Of a DNA stretch of 64,000 bases, positions 22,275 to 30,444 are shown in pieces. The stretch covers positions 1 to 64,000 of the forward strand of contig JAPKZO010000037.1 in assembly GCA_026393755.1 (NCBI GenBank), written 5' to 3'. This DNA comes from Acidobacteriota bacterium. GTDB taxonomy: Bacteria > Acidobacteriota > Vicinamibacteria > Vicinamibacterales > JAKQTR01. The notes under the pieces were generated by a model, which worked only from the letters and a program-made list of their open reading frames with translations, made no database searches and had not been told where the DNA came from. The first letter of the stretch is position 1, and every line of letters starts with the position of its first letter. The translations under genes and the position numbers were made by a program.

Positions 22275-24767
22275 GTGAAACCTCCAGAGACAAAACTTCC
22301 CGTTCTGTCCCCACGCGGGTGGGTAGGGCGCCTCCTCATCCCCCAACCCCTCGCCGGCCTCGATCTCGCCGCGGTTGGGGTGGGCCTGCAGATCCTCACG
22401 GTCCTCGCCATCCTGATCCCGATCTCGCTCGCGCTGGTGATGCCCGACACGTACGGGCGCCGGGCCGTGGTGATCGCGCTCATCGCGACGGCGGCAGGCA
22501 TTCCGATCATTGTGATGAGCCGGCGCGGACACGTCGTCGGCGCGGGAACCTTCGCGCTCACCGCCATGTGGTGCATCCTGACCGGAGCCTGCGTGACGGC
22601 CGCGGGGATCCACAACCCGGCGTTCAACGGCTACATCATCGTGATTGCCGCGTTCGGCCTGTTGCTTGGACGGCGCGCTGCCTACACCGCCGTCGCTGCC
22701 AGTCTGGTGTCTGGGCTTGTGCTGCTCCTGCTCGACGCCAACGGCTTTATTCCCGAGCGCGTCTACACGCCCGCCGCGGTCTGGGTCTTCAACGCCATCT
22801 TCTTCATCATGGCGGCCGGCGTCCTCGACCTGGCGACCAGGCAGGTCACGTCATCATCGGAGCAGGCAGAGCGCGAGAGCACGGAGCGGCAACAGACCGA
22901 GATCCAGTTGCTCGAGAGTGAGGAACGGTTCCACCGGCTTGCCGACGCCACCCACGAAGGGATTGTCTTCAGCGAACATGGCATCGTGATCGACGCGAAC
23001 CAGCAGTTTGCGGCGCTGCTCGGCTACCAACTACGCGAGATCGTCGGAAAGCGGGTGACGGACACGGTCGCGCCGGAATCGTTCGACGCGGTGAGCGCCG
23101 GCATCCTCGCGGGTTCCGAAAAGACCCACGAAGCCATGCTCGTACGCAAGGACGGATCCAAGATTGACGTCGAGGCGTGCCCCCGCATGGTGCCCTTCGA
23201 GGGGCGCCAGATTCGCGTCACCGCGGTTCGCGACATCACCGACCAGAAGCGGGCAGGAGAGGAACGACTCCGGCTGCTGTCGGCGATTGAACAGGCCGGA
23301 GAGATGTTCGTGATCTGCGACCCCCGCGCCCTGGTCCAGTACGTCAATCGCGCGGTCGAGCACTGCACCGGGTATCGAAGAAGCGCGATTGTCGGACACA
23401 ACGTGGGCCTGATGCTGGGCGCACACGAGGACGACGCGGTCTATCAGACCCTGCGGAGACAGGTCGCCGCGGGACAGCCGTGGATCGGTCGCCTGACGTG
23501 CCGGCGCAGGGACGGGTCGCCGTACCAGGCCGACGTGTCAATCGCTTCAGTGCGGTCCGCCTCAGGGGAGATCGTGGCGGTGGTGGGGGTGGGGCGTGAT
23601 GTCACAGACGACCTGGTGAAGGAGGAAGAACGCCGGCAGGCGCAGAAGATGGAGACCATCGGCCGGCTGGCCGGCGGCGTCGCGCACGACTTCAATAACC
23701 TGCTGTCACCCATCCTCGGATACGCGGAGCTCCTGCTGACGGAGCTTCCTGCCGATCACCCGCACCGCGAGCCGGTGTCCATCATCCATGCCGCCGCCGA
23801 CCGGGCCAGACATCTCACGCAGCAACTGCTCGCCTTCGGCCGGAAGCAGATCATCGAGGTGTCTCCGGTCGATCTGGCCCAGGTCGTGCATGATTTCGAG
23901 CCGATCCTCCGGCGCACGATCCGCGAGGACATCGACATCATTCTCCGCCTGTCGCCGGAGCCGACGATCATCGAGGGCGACACGAGGCAGGTCGAGCAGA
24001 TCCTGATGAACCTCGCCATCAACGCGCAGGACGCGATGCCACACGGCGGACATCTTTCGATCGAAACGGCGGGGGTGACACTGCCAGAGTCGGGGCCAGG
24101 GGCGCATCCGGACTCTCCCCAGGGCGCCTACGTCAAGCTCAGCGTGGGTGACACGGGATCCGGAATCGATCCTTCCATCATCCCGCACATCTTCGAGCCG
24201 TTCTTCACGACAAAGGAAACGGGCCGGGGGACAGGGCTTGGTCTGTCCACCGTGCACGGGATCGTCACGCAACTCCACGGACACATTCGCGTCGAAAGCA
24301 CCGTCGGCGTGGGAACGCGTTTCCACGCCTTGCTGCCGCGGATCGAAGGGGTGGTCGCGCCGGTCCTTGAACGGACTGGCGCGACCGCCGCTCAGGCCGG
24401 CCACGAAACCATCGTCGTGGCCGAAGACGACGACATGGTGCGCGGGCTGGTCTGCGGCGCGCTGAGGCGGCGCGGATACAAAGTGATCGAGATCGCGCAG
24501 CCGGAACAATGCCTGGCGTTGCTCGAAGCGCACGAGGCCGTCCCCGATCTGCTGCTGACCGACGTCGTGATGCCGAAAGTGAACGGCCGGGAACTTCACC
24601 TCAGGCTCTCGGCCCGATATCCTGGCCTGAAGGCGGTCTACATGTCAGGGTACCTGGACGACGTAATCGGCGACCACGGCGTGCTCGAGGAGGACGTGAG
24701 CTTCATCCAGAAGCCGTTCTCGATTGAGGCGCTCACGGCGAAAGTCCGAAACAGGCTCGAACACTAG
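22275..24767 (+). CDS. membrane-bound hybrid histidine kinase (PAS, HisKA, HATPase, REC)
   Basis: An 830-residue sensor. About six hydrophobic segments occupy residues 30-195, followed by two PAS domains (roughly 215-330 and 340-450). The phosphoacceptor is in [17 protein letters not shown]; ATPase motifs are LMNLAINAQDAM (N-box), VGDTGSGIDPSI (G1) and [14 protein letters not shown] (G2). A C-terminal receiver domain (VVAEDDDMVRG, then phospho-Asp in [13 protein letters not shown]) completes a hybrid kinase. It starts with GTG at 22275, 22 bases after the serine dehydratase stop. No lone response regulator is adjacent; the Fe-S protein downstream is in the same direction and might be part of the output. 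Confidence 0.88.
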   Translation: MKPPETKLPVLSPRGWVGRLLIPQPLAGLDLAAVGVGLQILTVLAILIPISLALVMPDTYGRRAVVIALIATAAGIPIIVMSRRGHVVGAGTFALTAMWCILTGACVTAAGIHNPAFNGYIIVIAAFGLLLGRRAAYTAVAASLVSGLVLLLLDANGFIPERVYTPAAVWVFNAIFFIMAAGVLDLATRQVTSSSEQAERESTERQQTEIQLLESEERFHRLADATHEGIVFSEHGIVIDANQQFAALLGYQLREIVGKRVTDTVAPESFDAVSAGILAGSEKTHEAMLVRKDGSKIDVEACPRMVPFEGRQIRVTAVRDITDQKRAGEERLRLLSAIEQAGEMFVICDPRALVQYVNRAVEHCTGYRRSAIVGHNVGLMLGAHEDDAVYQTLRRQVAAGQPWIGRLTCRRRDGSPYQADVSIASVRSASGEIVAVVGVGRDVTDDLVKEEERRQAQKMETIGRLAGGVAHDFNNLLSPILGYAELLLTELPADHPHREPVSIIHAAADRARHLTQQLLAFGRKQIIEVSPVDLAQVVHDFEPILRRTIREDIDIILRLSPEPTIIEGDTRQVEQILMNLAINAQDAMPHGGHLSIETAGVTLPESGPGAHPDSPQGAYVKLSVGDTGSGIDPSIIPHIFEPFFTTKETGRGTGLGLSTVHGIVTQLHGHIRVESTVGVGTRFHALLPRIEGVVAPVLERTGATAAQAGHETIVVAEDDDMVRGLVCGALRRRGYKVIEIAQPEQCLALLEAHEAVPDLLLTDVVMPKVNGRELHLRLSARYPGLKAVYMSGYLDDVIGDHGVLEEDVSFIQKPFSIEALTAKVRNRLEH

Positions 24768-24835
24768 CGACAGCGATCGCGGCGGGCCGCGGGTCACTCG
24801 CAGCGGCGCGCCGAGGCCGGGCGAAGGAAAGCACG

Positions 24836-26137
24836 ATGGGCCATCTGGTCGGCAAGGACGTCTATCGGGCGCTTGGCAGGAAGATCGACGGCCTGACGCT
24901 CAGGGCTCCCTGGAACGACACCTTCCACGCACTCCTGAAGGAACTGTACTCGGCCGAGGAAGCAGACCTCGTCGTCCGCATGCCGTACCGCCCCGCCACC
25001 ATTGAGCACCTCGAACGCACGACCGGCTACCCGCGCGCCACGCTGGAGCGTCTGCTGGAAGGCCTGTGCATGAAGGGGCTGATCATTGACGCGCACCTGG
25101 GGGGCCAGTACCGGTACATCGTGTCGCCGCTGGCTGTCGGGATCTTCGAGTTCACGATGATGCGGAGCGGGGAAGGGGTCGACCACAAGGCCTGCGCCAG
25201 GCTGTTCCACGACTACATCTCGAACGGCGGAGTATGGGCGGCCAATCTCAGCGCAGGACAGCAGTTGCAGTTGATGAGGACGGTGCCGCACGAGCAGACC
25301 GTGGCATCAGCCGATCACGTCGAGGTGCTCGATTACGAAAAGGCCGTATCCATCGTCGAGTCGCAGAAGCAGTTCGCCGTCGGCATCTGTTCGTGCCGTC
25401 ACGAGAAGTCGCATCTGGGACTCAAGCGGTGTGAGGTGCCGCTGGAGACCTGCACGTCGCTGGGAAGCGGGGCCGACTACCTGGTGCGCCGCAAGCTGGC
25501 CCGCCCGATCGACAAGAGCGAGATGCTCGACCGGCTGAGCCAGGCGCGCGACATGCGGCTGGTGATGAACGCGGACAACGTGCGGAGCCATGTCGGCTTC
25601 ATGTGCCTGTGTTGCCGGTGCTGCTGCAATATGCTGCTCGGCGTCAGCCAGTTCGGCTACCCGCACATGCTGGTGACCTCCAACTATCTGGCGACGTCGG
25701 ACGACAGCACCTGTGACGGCTGCCTGAAGTGCAAGAAGGCCTGCCCGATCAACGCGATTTCCATCGAGCGGCTGGCCAAGCCGGCGGGCAAGAAAAAGGC
25801 GCGGCCCGTGGTCGACGAATCGATCTGTCTCGGGTGCGGCGTGTGTGCGCTCGCCTGCAGCACGCAGGCGATGAAGCTCCGCGCCCGACCGCAGCGGATC
25901 CTCTACCCGGAAGCCACGTTCGAAAAGATCATTCTGCAGGCCCTGGAAGTCGGCACGCTGCAGAACCTGCTGTTTGCCGAGCCTGAACGGCTGACGCACC
26001 AGTTCCTGCGCGCCTTCGTCGGGGCCTTTCTGCGTCTGCCCCCGGTCAAGAAGGCGCTGGTTGGCAAGACGCTGCGGTCGCGGTTCCTTGGTGCGTTGGC
26101 ATCGGGGGGCAACGGGGTGGAGGCTCGCCCGTCGTAG
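24836..26137 (+). CDS. iron-sulphur protein with winged-helix-like N-terminus and Cys-rich centre
   Basis: A 433-residue cytoplasmic protein. Residues 50-100 resemble a winged helix (TIEHLERTTGYPRATLERLL, then a wing GGQYRYIVSPL). C185 and C187 (CSCRHEKSHLG) and more Cys up to 206 form a first cluster region. Residues 257-264 are strikingly Cys-rich (CLCCRCCCNM). Two ferredoxin motifs follow: CDGCLKCKKACP (293-304) and CLGCGVCALACS (331-342). Similar proteins are annotated only as 4Fe-4S dicluster proteins. A redox-sensing or electron-transfer role is inferred. It lies 68 bp after the hybrid kinase in the same direction. Confidence 0.75.
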   Translation: MGHLVGKDVYRALGRKIDGLTLRAPWNDTFHALLKELYSAEEADLVVRMPYRPATIEHLERTTGYPRATLERLLEGLCMKGLIIDAHLGGQYRYIVSPLAVGIFEFTMMRSGEGVDHKACARLFHDYISNGGVWAANLSAGQQLQLMRTVPHEQTVASADHVEVLDYEKAVSIVESQKQFAVGICSCRHEKSHLGLKRCEVPLETCTSLGSGADYLVRRKLARPIDKSEMLDRLSQARDMRLVMNADNVRSHVGFMCLCCRCCCNMLLGVSQFGYPHMLVTSNYLATSDDSTCDGCLKCKKACPINAISIERLAKPAGKKKARPVVDESICLGCGVCALACSTQAMKLRARPQRILYPEATFEKIILQALEVGTLQNLLFAEPERLTHQFLRAFVGAFLRLPPVKKALVGKTLRSRFLGALASGGNGVEARPS

Positions 26138-26180
26138 GCGCGCGTCCAGTCCGGGTGATCCTCGATTGGGCGGTGTCGTT

Positions 26181-26243
26181 CCCTAGCAGCCCGTGGTGCA
26201 AGTCAGTCTGCATTCGACCGACTTCCACCACGGGCTGCTAGGG
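26181..26243. repeat. long palindrome with perfect 18-bp arms
   Basis: CCCTAGCAGCCCGTGGTG (26181-26198) is perfectly mirrored by CACCACGGGCTGCTAGGG (26226-26243). The 27-base loop contains a second inner inverted repeat AAGTC/GACTT. Part of the right arm (ACGGGCTGCTAGG) recurs at about 56091-56103. There is no T-run, so a transposable palindromic repeat (REP/MITE-like) is as likely as a terminator. The rest of 26138-26335 shows no gene. Confidence 0.7.
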
Positions 26244-26335
26244 CCTGCACCGGTGCACTCGGCGACACCCCAATCCGCCCGCTGTGTTATGCTGCGCCCC
26301 ATCCGGAACACCTGCGCACCGTGATGAGGAGTCCC

Positions 26336-27295
26336 ATGACCCTACCCCTGTTATCGCTGTTGCTGGCGATGAGCGGTCAGACCCCGCCGCCGCCCCAGCA
26401 GCCACCGCCGACCGTGGCGCCGGCCGTGGTCCAGAAGGCCCCGCCCGCGCCGCGCAAGGTATACAACGAGACCGCCGACGCGAAGGCGCAGATTTCCACC
26501 GCACTCAAAGCCGCTGCCGAGGACGACATCCGGGTACTCATCAACTGGGGATCGAACGACGATGAGTTGTGCGCGAAATTTACCGAGGCGCGGCGTGCCC
26601 CGGAAGTGTCGAAGCAATTCACGGACCACTACAAGCTGGTCTACGTCGATGTCGGCCACGTGGACAAGAACCTGGACCTTGCGAAGTCGTTCGGCGTGAC
26701 GCTGGCCGCGGGCGCGCTGCCTCATCTCACGGTGCTCGACGCGAAGGGCAGAGTGCTCGCGCAGGCGTCGGGCAAGGGATTGGTCAGCGATGCTGAACCT
26801 GTCGGATTCGACGCGAAGAAGACGGTGGCGTTTCTGACGAAGAACCAGGCACCGCCTCCGCCCGACGCGGTGGCGACGTTCGCAGCGGCGCTGGCCCAGG
26901 CCACACGCGAGACCAAAGAGGTGTTCCTCTGGTTTGCGGCCCCGTGGTGAACGTGGTGCCACAGGCTGGGCGCCTGGATGGCGTCCCCGGACGTTGCACC
27001 GCTGCTGGCAAAGGAATTTGTCAGCGTCAAGATTGACCTGGATCGCGCGCCTCGCGCCAGCGATCTTGCGAAGCGCTACCAGACAAAAGAGGAAGGGCTG
27101 CCGTGGATCGCCATCATCGACGCCGATGGCAGGGAGATCGCCAACGCCACCGGCCCTGAGGGCAATGTCGGGTTCCCGGCCAAGGCGAGCGAGTACGCAC
27201 ACTTCAAGACGATGCTCGATAAGGCGAAACGGTACCTGACCGACGCAGACATCGCTGCTCTCATCGCGTCGCTCGAGGCCGCCAACAAGAAGTAG
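26336..27295 (+). CDS. candidate selenoprotein: secreted tandem thioredoxin-like protein with in-frame TGA
   Basis: Reading through one TGA (26948-26950) gives a 319-residue protein. It has a signal peptide (MTLPLLSLLLAMSGQ), a Pro-rich linker, a degenerate thioredoxin-like domain (residues 45-160, LINWGSNDDELC) and a second domain from about 175. In the second domain the active site reads FLWFAAPW-TGA-TWCHRLGAW: the TGA sits exactly where homologous WCxWCH motifs have the first Cys. Frame and similarity continue on both sides (FVSVKIDLDRAPRASDLAKR, then GLPWIAIIDADG). A SECIS-like hairpin follows. Selenocysteine in place of the redox Cys (UxxC) is the simplest functional reading; a Cys-to-stop mutation or sequencing error is the alternative. 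ATG 26336 is preceded by AGGAG. Confidence 0.7.
26959..26981 (+). promoter_or_regulatory. SECIS-like stem-loop just after the in-frame TGA
   Basis: CAGGC (26962-26966) pairs with GCCTG (26972-26976) around the loop TGGGC; CCA (26959-26961) can extend the stem by pairing with TGG (26979-26981) across a 2-base bulge. The loop begins 16 nt after the TGA and has G in its second position. Bacterial SECIS elements are short stem-loops inside the coding region with a 16-37 nt UGA-to-loop distance and a G among the first loop bases. The match is suggestive; GC-rich DNA forms such stems by chance. Confidence 0.45.
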
Positions 27296-27348
27296 GCGAG
27301 ACCCGGGTGGGCCGGTCGGTTTGATGGGCATGACGGGAGGCTGATTCG

Positions 27349-30300
27349 ATGAACGGAATGCGTAGAACTTTCGGAATCGTCGTGATGGGGCTCGTCGCCG
27401 GCGTGCTGACGCTGGGAGCGAGCGGGCAGTCGGCGGCTCCCCAGAGCCGGCCCGCCGCGGCACCGGTCCAGAAGAACGATGACGACTACACAAAGCGGAT
27501 TCTGGACAACACCCCGGACAAGCGGATCCTGACCGAACTGGTCGATCACATGCCCGTGTCGGCCAATGTGCCGTCCCCGCTGAAGTTCCTCGGCTACGTG
27601 CCCGGCGAGAACAGCCGCCTGACGTATCACAAGGACATCGTCGCGTACTACCAGGCCCTGGTGAAGAGCACCGGGCGGGCAACGATGTGGGAGATTGGCA
27701 AGACCGACGAGGGACGCCCGATGGTTGCGCTGGCGATCGCCGATGAGGCGACCATCAAGGCGCTCGGCAAGTACAAGCAGATCACCGCGCAGTTGTCCGA
27801 CCCGCGCAAGCTGTCCGAAGCTCAGGCGAAACTGCTCATCCAGACCGGCAAGCCGATCTACTACACGACGGGCAGCCTCCATTCGGGTGAAACCGGCAGC
27901 CCGGAGATGCTGACCGAACTGGCGTTCCGGCTGGTGGTGGAAGAAACGCCGTTCATCAAGCAGATTCGCAACAACATGATCGTCGTCATCACGCCGGTGG
28001 CCGAGGTCGATGGCCACGAGCGGCAGGTTGACAACCGGCGGGCGTCGGACGCGGGCCAGCCGCAGCCGGGAATGACGTACTGGGGCCGGTACGTCGCACA
28101 CGATAACAACCGGGACGGCATCGGCAAAGGGCTCGTCCTCACCCAGAACATCCTCAAGGCGTTTCTCGATCTGCATCCGCAGGTCATGCACGATCTGCAC
28201 GAATCGGTGACGCTGCTTTACACCTCGACCGGCACCGGCCCGTACTATCCGGAGGTGGCCCCGATCCAGGTCAGCGAATGGTGGTGGCTCGCCGAGACCG
28301 AGATCATGGAGATGACCAAGCGCGGCGTGCCGGGCGTGTGGACGTACAACTACTACGACGGCTGGGTACCCAATTACATGTTCTGGATTGGCGTCACCCA
28401 CAACTCGATTGGCCGGTTCTACGAAACGCAAAGCTACGGCGGCGGCGGGCGGGGAGGCGCGCCGGCTGCGGCCCTCGGCCAGACGATGGCGGGCGCGGCG
28501 CCGGCGGGTGGACGGGCGGCTGGTGCGGCCGTTTCGGCAGTTCAGGCACCAGGTACTCCGGCTGCGGCCGGCGGACGGGCTGTCGGCGGCGGCCAGAGCC
28601 GCGAATGGTACCGCCCGTTCCCTGTGCCGCCAGAGGGCGTGCAGTGGAGCGGCCGGGCCAACATCAACATGCAGGAGTCGGCCATTCTGATCGCGATGAA
28701 CGCGGTGGCGAAGAACCGCGAGATGTTCCTCGAGAACTACTACCTCAAGAACAAAATGATGGTGGAGCAGGGCCGGACGCGCGCGCCTCATGCGTACGTG
28801 ATTCCCGCGCAGCAGCGCCGGCGCATTGACGCGGCGGACTTCATGAACTTCCTGCGCCGCGAAGCGGTCGAGATCCACACGGCCACCGCGCCGTTTGCTA
28901 TCGGCAAGGTCCAGGTCGCCGCCGGCGACTACATCATCAGGCTCGATCAGCCGTACGGAGGGCTGGTCAACACACTGCTTGGCGTGCAGTGGTATCCGGA
29001 GGCGAATCCCCGGCCGTACGACGACACCGGCTGGTCGCTGCCGCTGCTGCGCAACGTGCAGATGTTCAAGGTGGACGACAAAGCCATCTTTGACAAGCCG
29101 ATGACGCTCGCGACGTCAGACTTCAAGGCGGCGGGCACGATCACGGGCACCGGCGGCACCATCGTCATCGACCACACGACAGACAGCGCACTGGCGACCT
29201 TCAGATTCGCCAATCCGAAGATCAGGATGGCGGCCGCCGAACAGCCGTTCGATCTGGCCGGCCATCACTTCGCCGCGGGAGCCTTCATCGTGGCCGGTTC
29301 CAATCGGGCGGTGCTCGAACCGCAGATTCGTGACTACGGCCTGCTGGCGTGGGCCACCGACCGACCGCCCAGCGTGCCGACGCACGACCTCGATGTGCCG
29401 CGCATCGGGTACGTCCATTCGTGGTCCAGCACGCAGGACGAAGGCTGGGTGCGGATGGTATTCGACAAGCTCAAGGTGCCCTACACGTACTTCGGCGACA
29501 ACCAGCTGCGGCAGGGCAATCTGCGTGCGAAGTACGACGTGATCGTCTATCCCAACGGCCCGGTAACCGTGGATGGCGGAGAGATTCCCGCCGGCGGGAC
29601 ACCGCTGCCGTACAAGAAGACCGATCTCACGCCGAACATCGGCACCGCGCCCGATCAGACCGACGACCGGCGCGGCAGCCTCGGACGCGACGGGCTGAAG
29701 GCGCTGGAAGCCTTCGTGCAGGAAGGCGGCGTGCTGATTGCCGAAGGCACCGCGGCGACGGTGTTTCCGGAATATCGTCTCGTTCCCGGCGTGACGATTG
29801 AACAACCCTCCGGTCTCTATGCGCCCGGCTCCGTGCTCAAGGCGCTCATCGGCGACAGGACCAGCCCTATCCTCTACGGTTACGACCAGAACGCAATCGG
29901 CGTCATGTACAAGGGCGGGCCGGTGCTTGCGCTCGGCGGTGGCGGCGGGCGGGGTGATGGCGGCGGTCGCGGCGGGACGTTGCCGGCCGGCGTGGGTGGC
30001 GGCAATCTGCAGCCGATGGCGGCGCCGCCGAGGTTGACGACGCTCGACGCGCCGCCTTCCGCGGCAGCGGCCATGGCCGAGGGTCGCGGCGGCCGTGGTG
30101 GCGGCCGCGGTGGTGGCGGTGGACGCGGCGGGTTCGGCGGGGCCGCAGCGGTCGCACTTCCGCGAGTGCTGCTGTCGTTTCCAGCCGATCCGAACGACCT
30201 GCTGCTCTCAGGCGAGTTGGTCGGCGGCGACAACCTCACGGGGCACCCGGCGCTCGTCGATGCGCCGCTTGGCAAGGGGCACCTCGTGCTGTTCGGCGTG

Positions 30301-30420
30301 CGGCCGTTCTGGCGCTACGAGACGCACGGCAGCTTCTTCTTCGCCCTGAATGCGATGCTCAACTGGAACGACCTCGACGCCGGGCGGAAGGCCGCTGGCG
30401 CGCCAACAGGGGATCGCTGA
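27349..30420 (+). CDS. secreted M14-family zinc carboxypeptidase
   Basis: A 1023-residue protein with a signal peptide (TFGIVVMGLVAGVLTLGASG). The M14 catalytic domain spans about residues 75-400: the zinc motif HSGETGSPE gives H178 and E181, and the third ligand probably lies in MHDLHESVTLLY. The tail (from 430) is a large extra domain of beta-rich sequence interrupted by Gly/Arg-rich linkers (GGGGRGDGGGRGG and a longer run near 900). Such large, Gly-rich M14 proteins are common in Acidobacteriota and would degrade peptides outside the cytoplasm. It follows the thioredoxin-like gene by 53 bp in the same direction. Confidence 0.85.
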   Translation: MNGMRRTFGIVVMGLVAGVLTLGASGQSAAPQSRPAAAPVQKNDDDYTKRILDNTPDKRILTELVDHMPVSANVPSPLKFLGYVPGENSRLTYHKDIVAYYQALVKSTGRATMWEIGKTDEGRPMVALAIADEATIKALGKYKQITAQLSDPRKLSEAQAKLLIQTGKPIYYTTGSLHSGETGSPEMLTELAFRLVVEETPFIKQIRNNMIVVITPVAEVDGHERQVDNRRASDAGQPQPGMTYWGRYVAHDNNRDGIGKGLVLTQNILKAFLDLHPQVMHDLHESVTLLYTSTGTGPYYPEVAPIQVSEWWWLAETEIMEMTKRGVPGVWTYNYYDGWVPNYMFWIGVTHNSIGRFYETQSYGGGGRGGAPAAALGQTMAGAAPAGGRAAGAAVSAVQAPGTPAAAGGRAVGGGQSREWYRPFPVPPEGVQWSGRANINMQESAILIAMNAVAKNREMFLENYYLKNKMMVEQGRTRAPHAYVIPAQQRRRIDAADFMNFLRREAVEIHTATAPFAIGKVQVAAGDYIIRLDQPYGGLVNTLLGVQWYPEANPRPYDDTGWSLPLLRNVQMFKVDDKAIFDKPMTLATSDFKAAGTITGTGGTIVIDHTTDSALATFRFANPKIRMAAAEQPFDLAGHHFAAGAFIVAGSNRAVLEPQIRDYGLLAWATDRPPSVPTHDLDVPRIGYVHSWSSTQDEGWVRMVFDKLKVPYTYFGDNQLRQGNLRAKYDVIVYPNGPVTVDGGEIPAGGTPLPYKKTDLTPNIGTAPDQTDDRRGSLGRDGLKALEAFVQEGGVLIAEGTAATVFPEYRLVPGVTIEQPSGLYAPGSVLKALIGDRTSPILYGYDQNAIGVMYKGGPVLALGGGGGRGDGGGRGGTLPAGVGGGNLQPMAAPPRLTTLDAPPSAAAAMAEGRGGRGGGRGGGGGRGGFGGAAAVALPRVLLSFPADPNDLLLSGELVGGDNLTGHPALVDAPLGKGHLVLFGVRPFWRYETHGSFFFALNAMLNWNDLDAGRKAAGAPTGDR

Positions 30421-30444
30421 ACTTCGTCGATCGTCGCGGGAGTG

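Noticed and set aside
27076-28878. Long minus-strand reading frame (about 600 codons)
   Set aside because: It is opposite the thioredoxin-like and M14 peptidase genes, has His/Arg-rich low-complexity content and no domain.
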